Shown here piece by piece: positions 27,311 through 36,285 of a stretch of DNA of 64,000 bases. The position numbers and the translations under genes are program-made. This DNA is from Maricaulis sp965242785 (GTDB lineage Bacteria > Pseudomonadota > Alphaproteobacteria > Caulobacterales > Maricaulaceae). Below the pieces are notes generated by a model that saw only the letters and a list, made by a program, of their open reading frames with translations, had not been told where the DNA came from and did not search any database. The stretch lies in NCBI GenBank assembly GCA_965242785.1, contig CBDETA010000001.1, positions 248,001 through 312,000 of the forward strand, read 5' to 3'. Numbering within the stretch: the stretch's first letter is position 1; the number at the start of each line of letters is the position of its first letter.

Positions 27311-28588
27311 CTAATGCGTCTTCAGCGCCCGCCAGGCGATGTCGCGGCGGCAGAAGCCGTCGGGCCAGTTGATCTTGTCGACGGCGGCATAGGCGCGGTC
27401 GACGGCGTAGTGGAGGGTTTCGCCGGATGCGGTGACATTGAGGACGCGGCCGCCATTGGCGATACGCTCGCCCTTGGCATTGCGGGCGGTGCCGGCCTCG
27501 AAGACGTGCACGCCTTCCATCCGGTTGGCTTCGGTGACGCCCTTGATGATCGTGCCCTTCTTGTAGTCACCCGGATAGCCCTTGGCGGCCATGACCACGG
27601 TGATGGCCGGTTCGGGGGACCAGCGGATCGGTTCCATGTCCGACAGGGTGCCGTTGGCGACGGCGGCGAGGTAGGGCAGCAGGTCTGACTCGATGCGCAT
27701 CATCAGGACCTGGCATTCCGGGTCGCCGAAGCGGATGTTGAACTCGACGACCTTGGGCCCGTCCTTGGTGACCATGAGGCCGGCAAACAGGACGCCCTGG
27801 AAGGGATGGCCTTCTGCGGCCTGGCCGCGGGCAACCGGCTCGATGATGGTCTTCATCGCTTCGTCGATGAGGGCCTGAGAGGCGACCGGAGCCGGGGAAT
27901 AGGCGCCCATGCCGCCGGTATTCAGGCCGGTATCGCCTTCGCCGACGCGTTTGTGGTCCTGGGCCGCGCCGCAATAAAGGACGCTCTTGCCGTCGCACAG
28001 GGCGAAGATGGAGACTTCCTCGCCGGCCATGAATTCCTCGATGACCAGGGTCTTGGAGGCCTCGCCGAACTTGCCGGACAGGAAGGCATCGATCTCGGCC
28101 TCGGCTTCGGCGCGGTCGGTCAGGATGACGACGCCCTTGCCGGCGGCCAGACCGTCGGCCTTGAGCACGTAGGGCGGTTGGAACTGGTCGAGGAAGGCCT
28201 TGGCCTCGGCGGCATCCGAGAAGGTGCCGTAGCGGGCGCTGGGGACGTTGTGGCGGGCGTAGAAATCCTTGGCGAAGGCCTTGGAGGTCTCCAGCCGGGC
28301 AGCCAGCTTGGACGGGCCGAACACGGCAATGCCCAGGCGGCGCAGACGGTCGGCGAGACCGTCGCAAAGCGGGTTTTCCGGACCGACCACGACCAGCTCG
28401 ATCGACAGCTCGCGCGCCAGGTCGACCAGACCGTCCAGATCCGACACGGCGATGTCATGGCAGCTGGCATGTTCGCCCATGGCTGCACTGCCGGGCGCGG
28501 CATGCAATTCGGTGAGCAGGGGGCTTTGCGCGATTTTCCAGGCCAGGGCGTGTTCACGGCCGCCGGAACCGATAATCAGGACCTTCAT
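27311..28588 (-). CDS. purD: Phosphoribosylamine-glycine ligase
   Basis: The 425-residue ATP-grasp enzyme starts MKVLIIGSGGREHALAWK. It has PLCDGLADRLR, the ATP-grasp loop KADGLAAGKGVV and the metal-binding FNIRFGDPECQ. It ligates glycine to phosphoribosylamine in step two of purine synthesis. The ATG at 28588 has GAGGGTGAG upstream; an earlier in-frame start adds five residues. It is divergent from xseA with about 117 nt between them. Confidence 0.98.
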   Translation of the reverse strand: MKVLIIGSGGREHALAWKIAQSPLLTELHAAPGSAAMGEHASCHDIAVSDLDGLVDLARELSIELVVVGPENPLCDGLADRLRRLGIAVFGPSKLAARLETSKAFAKDFYARHNVPSARYGTFSDAAEAKAFLDQFQPPYVLKADGLAAGKGVVILTDRAEAEAEIDAFLSGKFGEASKTLVIEEFMAGEEVSIFALCDGKSVLYCGAAQDHKRVGEGDTGLNTGGMGAYSPAPVASQALIDEAMKTIIEPVARGQAAEGHPFQGVLFAGLMVTKDGPKVVEFNIRFGDPECQVLMMRIESDLLPYLAAVANGTLSDMEPIRWSPEPAITVVMAAKGYPGDYKKGTIIKGVTEANRMEGVHVFEAGTARNAKGERIANGGRVLNVTASGETLHYAVDRAYAAVDKINWPDGFCRRDIAWRALKTH

Positions 28589-28705
28589 CTCACCCTCTTG
28601 CATCTGGCCTCAGACTGGAACGCGCACTGCCTAAACCAATTGCACGCAGATCGCGAGTCCGCCGGACCGTTGCGATGCCCGGCGATCCATCCTACCAGAG
28701 TCCCG

Positions 28706-30172
28706 ATGCAACAGCCCGCCGGAAACCTGCACGAATTCTCCGTCTCCGAACTCGCCGGATCGCTCAAGCGGACGGTCGAGGACGCCTTCGGTCATGTCCG
28801 CGTGCGCGGCGAGCTGGGCCGGGTGGTGGTGGCCAAGTCCGGCCATGTCTATTTCGACATCAAGGACGACAAGGCCGTCATCGCCTCCATCGCCTGGAAA
28901 GGCACGGCCGCCCGCTTCCGCTTCAAGCCCGAGGAAGGGCTGGAGGTGATCATTGAAGGCCGCCTGTCGACCTATCCGGGCCGGTCGCAATACCAGCTGA
29001 TCGTCGAGTCGATGGAACCGGCCGGTGCCGGTGCCCTGATGGCGCTGCTGGAAGAGCGCAAGCGCCAGTTCGCCGCCGAAGGCCTGTTCGATCCGGCCCG
29101 CAAGAAGGCGATCCCCTTCCTGCCGCGCACGATCGGTGTGGTGACTTCGCCGACCGGGGCGGTGATCCGCGACATCCTGCACCGGCTGCAGGACCGTTTT
29201 CCGCGCCATGTCCTGTTGTGGCCCGTCCTGGTGCAGGGCGAGCAGGCGGCCGAGCAGATCGCGGCGGCGATCCGCGGCTTCAATGCGCTGGAACCGGGCG
29301 GGCGTGTGCCGCGGCCGGACGTGCTGATCGTGGCGCGGGGCGGCGGCTCGATCGAGGATTTGTGGAGTTTCAACGAGGAAATCGTGGTCCGGGCTGCGGC
29401 GGAGAGCGAAATTCCGCTGATCTCGGCGGTCGGGCATGAAACCGACACCACGCTGATCGACCATGTCTCGGACCGGCGGGCGCCGACACCGACCGGTGCG
29501 GCAGAGATGGCGGTTCCCGTGCGGGCCGAGCTGAAAGCGGATATCGACGCTCTGGGCGGGCGGCTGGTTTCGGGCCTGTCGCGGCATATCGAGCGCCGCC
29601 GCACCGAATTGAGGGGCGTGTCGCGCGCCCTGCCGAAACCGGCGGCGCTGCTGGATCTGAAGCGTCAGCGCTTTGACATGATCGCGGACAAGCTGGATCC
29701 GGCCCTGCTGAACCATACGGCCGAAAAGCGCGGACGCCTGCTGGTGCTGGCCGCCGGACTGAAGCCGGAAGCGCTGCGCCGCGACATCCGGCAACGCCGG
29801 GAGCGTGTGGCGGATCGCGCGGCGCGCCTGTCGCCAGCCTTGCAGCGGGGGATGCGGGATCACCGGCGCCTGCTGGACAGTCTGGGCAGCCGGGTCGAGG
29901 CCTTCAACTATACCAAGATCCTGGCGCGTGGCTTTGCCGTGGTGCGCGATGCCAGCGGCCAGCGCGTCGCCAGCGGAGCCGGGCTGGTCGCGGGGCAGGC
30001 GGTAGAGCTGGAATTTGCGGATGCGCGTCGCCAGGCCGTGATTGACGGGGAGGTCGGTGCAACGGCCCCAAAGCCAGTGGCTGAGCCTGCAACGGCGACG
30101 AAGCCCAAACCCAAGCCGGCGCCCCGGGCCAAAGCCAAAAATCCGCCATCCGGGCAGGGCACCCTGTTCTGA
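28706..30172 (+). CDS. xseA: Exodeoxyribonuclease VII large subunit
   Basis: The 488-residue protein has an N-terminal OB-fold (about 8-105: FSVSELAGSLKRTVE). The catalytic core contains GVVTSPTGAVIRDI, ARGGGSIEDLWSFN and SAVGHETDTTLIDHVSDRRAPTPTGAAE. A coiled-coil region and the C-terminal GFAVVRD segment follow. A Lys/Pro/Ala-rich tail (KPKPKPAPRAKAK) ends the protein. With XseB it degrades single-stranded DNA. The small subunit is not adjacent. An open frame continues far upstream antisense to purD, but homology begins at 28706. Confidence 0.97.
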   Translation: MQQPAGNLHEFSVSELAGSLKRTVEDAFGHVRVRGELGRVVVAKSGHVYFDIKDDKAVIASIAWKGTAARFRFKPEEGLEVIIEGRLSTYPGRSQYQLIVESMEPAGAGALMALLEERKRQFAAEGLFDPARKKAIPFLPRTIGVVTSPTGAVIRDILHRLQDRFPRHVLLWPVLVQGEQAAEQIAAAIRGFNALEPGGRVPRPDVLIVARGGGSIEDLWSFNEEIVVRAAAESEIPLISAVGHETDTTLIDHVSDRRAPTPTGAAEMAVPVRAELKADIDALGGRLVSGLSRHIERRRTELRGVSRALPKPAALLDLKRQRFDMIADKLDPALLNHTAEKRGRLLVLAAGLKPEALRRDIRQRRERVADRAARLSPALQRGMRDHRRLLDSLGSRVEAFNYTKILARGFAVVRDASGQRVASGAGLVAGQAVELEFADARRQAVIDGEVGATAPKPVAEPATATKPKPKPAPRAKAKNPPSGQGTLF

Positions 30173-30231
30173 ACCCGGTTTTGACCAGCCACCCACTCCC
30201 GCTTTTCCGGCGGGCATGCTAGAGCGGCGAT

Positions 30232-30462
30232 ATGAGCGATTTCACATTCGACAAAGAGTTCCAGGGTGAAGCCATCCTCGAGTATGGCGACAGCGATTTC
30301 ATCATCATGAAGGCGGGCGCCTATGTCAGCTGTGCCGTGACGGGAACGAAAATTCCCTTGGGCGAGCTGCGCTATTGGAATGTTGATGAGCAGGAAGCCT
30401 ATCGTGACGCCCTGATTGCCAAGCAGCGCTGGCTGGAGCTGCATGCGGAGCCCGGCCGATGA
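30232..30462 (+). CDS. DUF2093 protein
   Basis: The 76-residue protein matches the short DUF2093 family of alphaproteobacteria: ILEYGDSDFIIMKAGAYVSCAVTGTKIPLGELRYWNV, then QEAYRDA. The Cys and aromatic residues suggest a small structured cytosolic protein, but the function is unknown. xseA-DUF2093 adjacency is common in the class. Its stop overlaps the next ATG (ATGA), indicating coupling to the M23 peptidase gene. Confidence 0.85.
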   Translation: MSDFTFDKEFQGEAILEYGDSDFIIMKAGAYVSCAVTGTKIPLGELRYWNVDEQEAYRDALIAKQRWLELHAEPGR

Positions 30463-31394
30463 TCACGCTGGCACTGGTCCTGGCGCTGCAGACGGGTGCG
30501 GTTCAGGGCGATCCGATCGCGGATTTTCTCGAAGCGCAGGAAGACACGTCGGGTGTGGGCCGGTCCGAAGATTTCGGTCCGCGTGGACGGGCACTTGAGA
30601 TCGCGGCGGACCCGCAATCGGCCTGCGTCGGATCCTTTCGCGAAGGCAGTGCGCTGGTCTGCCGCTTCCTGCCGGGCGCCGATGTCTCGCTGGGCGAGAC
30701 ACGGGTGACGGCGGACGCCGAGGGCTATGCTGTTCTGGGCATTCCGCGTCAGGCGCCTGAAACAATGACCCTGACGATCCGCTATTCCGGCGCGCTGGAC
30801 GTTGAAGGCGAAGTCGTTGAGACGGTGGCGATCGCCCAGCGCGAATACGACCTGCAGCAGGTCAATGGTGTTCCCCAGGCGACGGTGACCCCGGATCCGT
30901 CCACCCTGCCACGCCGCCAGCGTGAATATGCCCAGAAGCAGGAAGCCTTCGCCTCGGTGTGGGAGGGTGCGGCCTTTCGTGGCGGCTTCATCCGGCCGGC
31001 TGAGGGTATTACCACCGGCGTCTATGGCTCGGCCCGTGTCTACAATAATGGTCATGAAGGCAGCCCGCACTGGGGGCTCGACTGGGCCAATGCGGTCGGC
31101 ACGCCGATCCATGCGCCGGCCGGCGGTCTGGTGACCCTGGCCGAGCCGGACATGTATTATGAGGGCGGTCTGATCTTCATCGACCACGGCCAGGGGCTGA
31201 CGTCCGCTTTCCTGCACCTGTCCGGCGTGGATGTGCAGGCCGGTGACATCGTCGAGCAGGGCCAGTTGATCGGACGCATGGGCGCCGGCGGACGGGCGAC
31301 GGGCTCGCATCTGGACTGGCGCGTGAAGCTGCGCAACCAGTTCTATATCGACCCGCAATCGCTGCTGGACCTGGACCTCGCCAGCCTCGACTAG
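30459..31394 (+). CDS. M23-family (LytM-type) metallopeptidase
   Basis: The 311-residue protein has a short N-terminal hydrophobic segment (MITLALVLALQTGAV). An N-terminal domain and the LytM domain (about 175-300) follow. The zinc motif is HWGLDWANAVG (His-x3-Asp) and the second motif reads GSHLDWRVK. In the usual HxH motif the second His is the zinc ligand. Here it is Asp, a substitution I believe recurs in alphaproteobacterial members. It probably cleaves peptidoglycan cross-links in the periplasm. It is coupled to DUF2093, and its stop shares CTAG with the convergent acyltransferase gene. Confidence 0.88.
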   Translation: MITLALVLALQTGAVQGDPIADFLEAQEDTSGVGRSEDFGPRGRALEIAADPQSACVGSFREGSALVCRFLPGADVSLGETRVTADAEGYAVLGIPRQAPETMTLTIRYSGALDVEGEVVETVAIAQREYDLQQVNGVPQATVTPDPSTLPRRQREYAQKQEAFASVWEGAAFRGGFIRPAEGITTGVYGSARVYNNGHEGSPHWGLDWANAVGTPIHAPAGGLVTLAEPDMYYEGGLIFIDHGQGLTSAFLHLSGVDVQAGDIVEQGQLIGRMGAGGRATGSHLDWRVKLRNQFYIDPQSLLDLDLASLD

Positions 31395-32332
31395 GCTGTC
31401 GTCGAACGGGCCTGCCTGTAGATCGACTTGTCCCAGCGGCGGTGGACCCAGAACCATTGCTCGGGGGCTTTGCGAATTTCGCCTTCCACCCACTGATTGA
31501 TCCTGGCCACGGTCTCGACAATGGCGACGGACTTGTCCGGGTTGGTGGACAGCGCGATCGGCTCGTGCACTTCAACGCGGAAACGGGCACCGCCGATGCG
31601 CCGCACCGACAGGGGCACAAGCGGGCAGCCATAGCGCATGGCCAGGCGGGTCGGCCCCGGTGCGGTCATGGCCGGATGACCGAAGAAGGGCGCTTCCACC
31701 CCGTCATTCATCTTCTGGTCGTTCATCAGCGCGACGCTTTCGCCGGCCTTCAGGGCCTGCATCAGCTGCTTGGCACCGTCGCCGCCCTTGGCGGTCAGCG
31801 TCTTGATGCCATAACCCACGCGCATCCGTGAGATGCGCTGATCAATCAGTGCATTGTTGGCCGGGCGATAGGTGATGTGGCAGGGCAGGCCGGTCTGGCT
31901 GATCGCGGCACCTGCGATTTCCCAGTTGGCGTGGTGCATCGAGATGATGACCAGCGGCTGGCCGGCATCGCGGGCGGCCTCCAGGCGTTCGTGGCCGACA
32001 AATTCGACGCGTTCGTTGAAGGCGGGGCCTGCAAACACACCCAGATGCGGCATCTCGCCGGCGAGCCGGCCGAAATTCTCCCACATCCCGCCCAGGAGAC
32101 GCTCGATCTCCGGCGCCTTCGCTTCAGGAAAACAGCGCTGCATGTTGATACGGGCGACCTGATGGGTCGACATCATCGGACCGAGCTTGCGCATCAGTTC
32201 GCCGGCCGCATCGGAGGCCCGGTCGATGCCCTTGGCCCTGTACCAGCCGGCATAGGCATCCCAGGCGGCGGCTTCGAACCGCCAGCCGATCCGGGTCAGC
32301 AGGGAGGCATTGCGCTGGGCTTCAATCATCAC
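31391..32332 (-). CDS. LpxL/HtrB-family Kdo-lipid A acyltransferase
   Basis: The 313-residue protein has the acyltransferase motif SMHHANWEIAG (HHxxxxE, near residue 131) and the LpxL-type MNDQKMNDGV and GPTRLAMRYGCPLVP regions. It ends in QWFWVHRRWDKS, a hallmark of the family. It transfers a secondary acyl chain to Kdo-lipid A at the inner membrane. It is 6 nt downstream of lpxK, so it is the last gene of a DUF374-waaA-lpxK-lpxL unit. LpxL, LpxM and LpxX types cannot be told apart from sequence alone. Confidence 0.9.
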   Translation of the reverse strand: MMIEAQRNASLLTRIGWRFEAAAWDAYAGWYRAKGIDRASDAAGELMRKLGPMMSTHQVARINMQRCFPEAKAPEIERLLGGMWENFGRLAGEMPHLGVFAGPAFNERVEFVGHERLEAARDAGQPLVIISMHHANWEIAGAAISQTGLPCHITYRPANNALIDQRISRMRVGYGIKTLTAKGGDGAKQLMQALKAGESVALMNDQKMNDGVEAPFFGHPAMTAPGPTRLAMRYGCPLVPLSVRRIGGARFRVEVHEPIALSTNPDKSVAIVETVARINQWVEGEIRKAPEQWFWVHRRWDKSIYRQARSTTA

Positions 32333-32338
32333 AAGGGT

Positions 32339-33349
32339 TTAGCCATCCTTGCCCGCGGCGTCCATGAGGTCACGCAACAGCCCGTCCAGGGCCGCCGGAT
32401 TGGCAAAGCGGGCGGCGACCGGCCAGGCGTGGACCTGGTCGCGGGTTTCGGCGTCGAGGCGGACCCAGTCCTTCTCGGTCGTGATCAGGCGGGCCTCGTG
32501 GGCGGCTGCCAGGTCTTGCAGCTGCGCGACATCGCGCGGGGAATAGGGGTGGTGATCGGGAAAGTCGGCGACCTCCGACAGATTGGCGCCATGCGCCTGC
32601 AGGGCGTCGAAGAATTTCTGCGGCCGGCCGATCCCGGCAAAGGCCACCAGCGGGCCGTCCGGGGGCGGGGCGGCCGGTTCCAGCCAGGCGTGAAAGACGG
32701 GAATGGAGAGCGTGTCCAGACCCAGGGCGGCATAGTCCGGCGGGGTGTCGGCACCCGGCATCATGACGATGACGGCGTCGGCCCGGGACAGGCCGGTTGC
32801 GACGGGTTCGCGCAGCGGTCCGGCCGGGAACACGCTGCCGGGTCCCCAGCCGGTGACGCCATCGACGACGACGAGGGAGAGGTCCTTGTGCAGGCTGGGG
32901 TTCTGATGGCCGTCATCCATGATGATGACATCGGCACCGGCCGCAGCGATGGCGCGGGCGCCGGCCGGGCGGTCGCGGCTGATCCAGGTCGGAGCAAGGC
33001 GTGCGAGCAGGATCGGTTCGTCCCCGCTCTGCGCCGCGCTGTGCAGGGCCGGATCGACCTGGACGGGGCCGCTGAGGGTTCCGCCATAGCCGCGCGAGAG
33101 GGCGTGGGGCTGGTGACCGAGGGCGGTCAGCCGGGCGAGCAGGGCCTGGGTGATCGGGGTCTTGCCGGTCCCGCCCACGGTGAGATTGCCGACGCAGATC
33201 ACCGGGATGGGCGCCCGGACCGGCTCTGTCTTGCGAATGCGGCGGGCCACGGACGCGGCATAGAGCGCGCCCAGCGGGCTCAGCAGAGCGCGGATGAGAG
33301 CTGCGGAACCGCGACCGCCATCGGTTCTCCAGAAGGCCGGTTCCCTCAC
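32339..33349 (-). CDS. lpxK: Tetraacyldisaccharide 4'-kinase
   Basis: The 336-residue membrane-associated P-loop kinase has the Walker A GNLTVGGTGKTP (near residue 51) and HALSRGYGG. It has IIMDDGHQN with the catalytic Asp/His and LITTEKDWVRL near the end. It phosphorylates the 4'-position of lipid A disaccharide. It starts with GTG at 33349, overlapping the waaA stop (GTGA). The open frame upstream of this start is a shadow of waaA and was excluded. Confidence 0.96.
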   Translation of the reverse strand: MREPAFWRTDGGRGSAALIRALLSPLGALYAASVARRIRKTEPVRAPIPVICVGNLTVGGTGKTPITQALLARLTALGHQPHALSRGYGGTLSGPVQVDPALHSAAQSGDEPILLARLAPTWISRDRPAGARAIAAAGADVIIMDDGHQNPSLHKDLSLVVVDGVTGWGPGSVFPAGPLREPVATGLSRADAVIVMMPGADTPPDYAALGLDTLSIPVFHAWLEPAAPPPDGPLVAFAGIGRPQKFFDALQAHGANLSEVADFPDHHPYSPRDVAQLQDLAAAHEARLITTEKDWVRLDAETRDQVHAWPVAARFANPAALDGLLRDLMDAAGKDG

Positions 33350-34629
33350 GACGCGGCCTCCGCGGGCAGGAGGTGCAGCAGGGCGGTGCGGGTGGTGGCG
33401 AGCGCGCCGCCGGAGGCTTCGGCCAGGGCTGCGCGCGCGGCGTCCGGCCCGGGGCCATGGCCGGACCAGACCTGCATCACGGCTTCGGCCAGGGCCGGGG
33501 CATCGGCGGCGTCCAGCACCGCATTGTGGCGCCGATAGGTGGCGTAGAGATCGTCGAAACTGGGCACATGGGGGCCGGTGATGACGGCGGACCCGGCCTG
33601 GCTGGCTTCCACCGGATTGTGGCCGCCAATCCCGGGTTTCAGGCTGCCGGCAATCAATGAGGCCGGCGCCAGGGCGAACCACAGCCCCATCTCGCCGAGC
33701 GTGTCGGCCAGCCAGACCGGATGATCGCTGCCGGGTATGGCACCCGAGGACCGGCTGACATGCGAGAGACCGGCCTGTGCCACAAGCCTTGAAATCTGCT
33801 GAGCCCGGGCCGGATGCCGGGGGGCGAGGATCAGGAGGGCGCCGGGACTGCGCGCAAGCAGCTGCTTGTGGGCGTCCAGGACGATCTCCTCCTCGCCCGG
33901 ATGCGTGGAGGCGGCGAGCCAGACGGGGCGACCGTTCAGTTGTTCCTGCAAGGCAGCCAGCTCGTCCGGATCGGCCGGTGCCGGTCGCGATTCCAGCTTC
34001 ATATTGCCGGCCAGCACCACCGGATGGCCGGTGAGATCCTCCACGCCGTCGCGGGTGCGGGTGTCTGCGGCCCCGATCCAGGCGAACTTGCCCAGCAGAC
34101 AGCGGGCCGTGTCGGGGCGGCGGCGCCAATTGCGGATCGATGCGTCGTTCATGCGGGCATTGATCAGGGCCAGTGGAATGTCGCGGGCCGAGGTTTCGAC
34201 GATCAGATTGGGCCAGATCTCCGATTCCGCGAACACGGCGAGGTTTGGCTGCCAGTGGTCGAGAAAGCGGCGTACGGCTCTCGGGGTGTCGACGGGCACG
34301 AACTGGTGGATGGCTGCAGCGGGGAGCCGGCGGGCCAGCAATTGGGCCGAGGTGGTGGTGCCGGACGTGACCAGGAAGCGCAAGTCCGGGCGGGCTTCGG
34401 CGAGGGCGTCGACCAGTGTCGCCAGCACCAGGCTTTCGCCAACACTGGCGCCATGCAGCCAAACCAGAACGCCCTCCGGCCGGGGCTGGGAGGCGTGGCC
34501 CAGGCGCTCGCGGCGGCGTTCAGGGTGTTCCTTGCCCGCGCGGACGCGGCGTTCCAGCAGAAGCGGCAGGACAGGCGCTGCCAGGCGGGTCAGCCCGCGA
34601 TACCATGACAGGCTGGGCGGCAGGCTCAC
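33346..34629 (-). CDS. waaA: 3-deoxy-D-manno-octulosonic acid (Kdo) transferase
   Basis: The 427-residue GT-B enzyme has the N-terminal acceptor domain with GASVGESLV and the early catalytic Glu. It has FVPVDTPRAV, FAESEIWPNL and the donor-domain PRHPAR plus GGHNPVE. It adds Kdo to lipid IVA. The GTG start overlaps the upstream DUF374 stop and its own stop overlaps the lpxK start. Three genes are thus chained by GTGA overlaps. Confidence 0.96.
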   Translation of the reverse strand: MSLPPSLSWYRGLTRLAAPVLPLLLERRVRAGKEHPERRRERLGHASQPRPEGVLVWLHGASVGESLVLATLVDALAEARPDLRFLVTSGTTTSAQLLARRLPAAAIHQFVPVDTPRAVRRFLDHWQPNLAVFAESEIWPNLIVETSARDIPLALINARMNDASIRNWRRRPDTARCLLGKFAWIGAADTRTRDGVEDLTGHPVVLAGNMKLESRPAPADPDELAALQEQLNGRPVWLAASTHPGEEEIVLDAHKQLLARSPGALLILAPRHPARAQQISRLVAQAGLSHVSRSSGAIPGSDHPVWLADTLGEMGLWFALAPASLIAGSLKPGIGGHNPVEASQAGSAVITGPHVPSFDDLYATYRRHNAVLDAADAPALAEAVMQVWSGHGPGPDAARAALAEASGGALATTRTALLHLLPAEAAS

Positions 34630-35390
34630 GCCGGGGCCTCGTTCGCCGCCGATCCGGTCCCGGGGCGCAGCTTTTCATCCGGCTCGATCACCGGCCCACC
34701 CACGGCCTCGTCGGCCTCGCGGCTGATCGCGTTGAGGGCCGTTTCGAGCTGCAGGCGGGCGATCTCCAATTGAGCGGCGTCGGCATCGGCAGGCACGTAG
34801 ATGGGATCGCCCCAGACGATCACGCCGCGCGTGAAGAAGTGCGGCAGGCAATGCCGGTCCCAGGCCTTTGACAACACGGTCTTGCGGCGGGTCGACCAGG
34901 TGAAGGGCAAGATCGGGACGCCCGTGTCCCGCGCCATCCGTATCGCTCCGAACCCGGCCCGCATGCGGGGACCGCGCGGTCCGTCCGGCGTGATGGCTCC
35001 GCAGCCACCGGAGCGCAGGTGATTGACCATGGCCCGATAGGCCACCTCGCCCCCCTTGGTGGCGCCCGGCTTGTTGGGATTGCGGGATGAACCGCGAACG
35101 ACGCCGACCTTGTACCAGCGGGCCAGTCGACTGCCGATCTCGCCTTCGCGGGACCGCGAGGCGAGAGCGACCATGCGATCATAATGCCGGTGCCAGCCCT
35201 GCAGGGCCATCAGCACGCGGCCATGCCAGACGCAGCCGATGATGGGCAGGCCTTCGTCCCAGACTTTGCGGACGAATTCGTCATTGCGGACCTCCCAGCG
35301 AATGGACCGGCGGACGCTCTCCAGATAGAGGAGGGCGAGAAAGGCCACGACTTCCTGGGCCCAGGGCTGAGACAGCAGGCGTTTTAACAT
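34626..35390 (-). CDS. DUF374 lysophospholipid acyltransferase-like protein
   Basis: The 254-residue protein has the DUF374 signatures IIGCVWHGRVLMALQGW (HGR as the catalytic-like His), LASRSREGE, TPDGPRGPRM and ILPFTWSTRRK. These proteins stand directly upstream of waaA in many alphaproteobacteria and are probably acyltransferases acting on a lipid A or Kdo-lipid precursor, but activity is unproven. The C-terminal 50 residues are variable and acidic. It is the first gene of the waaA-lpxK chain. Confidence 0.87.
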   Translation of the reverse strand: MLKRLLSQPWAQEVVAFLALLYLESVRRSIRWEVRNDEFVRKVWDEGLPIIGCVWHGRVLMALQGWHRHYDRMVALASRSREGEIGSRLARWYKVGVVRGSSRNPNKPGATKGGEVAYRAMVNHLRSGGCGAITPDGPRGPRMRAGFGAIRMARDTGVPILPFTWSTRRKTVLSKAWDRHCLPHFFTRGVIVWGDPIYVPADADAAQLEIARLQLETALNAISREADEAVGGPVIEPDEKLRPGTGSAANEAPA

Positions 35391-35492
35391 GGTGCATCAG
35401 TTCGCCTTGCCGGGGCGAAAGGTCAAGCATGGCGCGCGGTTGCCATGCGCGCCCAGTCCGACTAAATGCCCCCGAAACCTGAAGGCTGGACT

Positions 35493-36155
35493 ATGCCCTA
35501 CGACCTGAATGACCCGAAAGACCGCGAACGCGCCTGGCAGGACTATCTGTGGAAGGATCACGGAATCCTGCGCCAGCGCTTCCATAATTTCCACGAGGTG
35601 GGGGGCGGGATGTGGCGGTCGAACCAGCCGTCACCGGACCGGATTGCCGATCTGGCCGAGCAGGGTTTCAAGACCATCCTCAACATCCGCGGCACCCAGC
35701 CGGGGGTCTGCTATTACGATCTGGAGAAGGATGCCTGCGAGCGCCACGGCATCACCATGATCGACATGCCCTTCGGTTCGCGCGAGGCGCCCTATGTCGA
35801 TCGCATGCAGCGGGCCGTGCGGATTTTCGACGAGATCGCCTATCCGGCCCTGATCCACTGCAAGTCCGGCGCGGACCGGGCCGGCATCATCTCGGTGCTC
35901 TTTGCCCTGACACGGCTGGGCCTGCCCTATGAGGAGGCGATCCAGCATCTGTCGCTGAAGTATCTGCACATGAAGGCGGGCAAGACCGGCGTGCTGGACC
36001 ACTTCTTCGAGACCTATCGCGTGTACAATGAAACCACGCCGATCGGCTTCATGGATTGGGTCGAGACGGTCTATGACCGGGAGGCCGTCCAAGCGGCTTT
36101 CATGTCGAGCTGGTGGGGCAATTTCCTGACCGACCGGGTGCTTCGCCGCGAATAG
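35493..36155 (+). CDS. Dual-specificity/tyrosine phosphatase-like protein
   Basis: About 220 residues. The Cys-x5-Arg P-loop is HCKSGADRAG (Cys near residue 120), preceded by TILNIRGTQP and the possible general acid in DMPFGSREAP. This is the bacterial DSP/PTP branch that includes PTPMT1-like lipid phosphatases. Because it sits inside a lipid A block, a lipid phosphate substrate is an attractive inference. I use the ATG at 35493 because it has a GAAGG site; an upstream ATG at 35466 is also in frame. It is divergent from the DUF374 gene and followed by a sensor kinase. Confidence 0.82.
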   Translation: MPYDLNDPKDRERAWQDYLWKDHGILRQRFHNFHEVGGGMWRSNQPSPDRIADLAEQGFKTILNIRGTQPGVCYYDLEKDACERHGITMIDMPFGSREAPYVDRMQRAVRIFDEIAYPALIHCKSGADRAGIISVLFALTRLGLPYEEAIQHLSLKYLHMKAGKTGVLDHFFETYRVYNETTPIGFMDWVETVYDREAVQAAFMSSWWGNFLTDRVLRRE

Positions 36156-36285
36156 CAAGGCGGGGATTCTTTATAACCTGTGGATTCATCAGATATGACA
36201 CCGCTGTCCACAGGAATGCGGCAAATTAAGTCTTGTTAACCAAGTTTGACGACCGGCTCGTCCGGTCAAGAGCTGGAGGGGACTG
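36156..36285 (+). promoter_or_regulatory. Likely promoter region of the sensor kinase
   Basis: The 130-nt gap is richer in A+T than its surroundings. It carries an 8-bp inverted repeat CCTGTGGA / TCCACAGG (36177-36184, 36207-36214) and two TTAA tetramers six nt apart (36226-36229, 36236-36239). The latter resemble, but do not fit, the CtrA box (TTAA-N7-TTAA). I cannot assign a regulator. Confidence 0.3.

Noticed and set aside
27806..28705. 300-codon upstream extension of the xseA frame
   Set aside because: It runs antisense through purD and has no homology; XseA homology starts at 28706.
33350..34462. Upstream extension of the lpxK frame
   Set aside because: It is an out-of-frame reading of waaA on the same strand; LpxK starts at the GTGA overlap at 33349.
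36177..36214. Possible DnaA boxes (TGTGGATTC and TGTCCACAG)
   Set aside because: Each departs from TTATCCACA at two or more positions and no origin-associated genes are near.
36226..36239. CtrA-box-like TTAA pair upstream of the sensor kinase
   Set aside because: The spacing is six, not the seven required by TTAA-N7-TTAA, and one chance TTAA pair is not enough.
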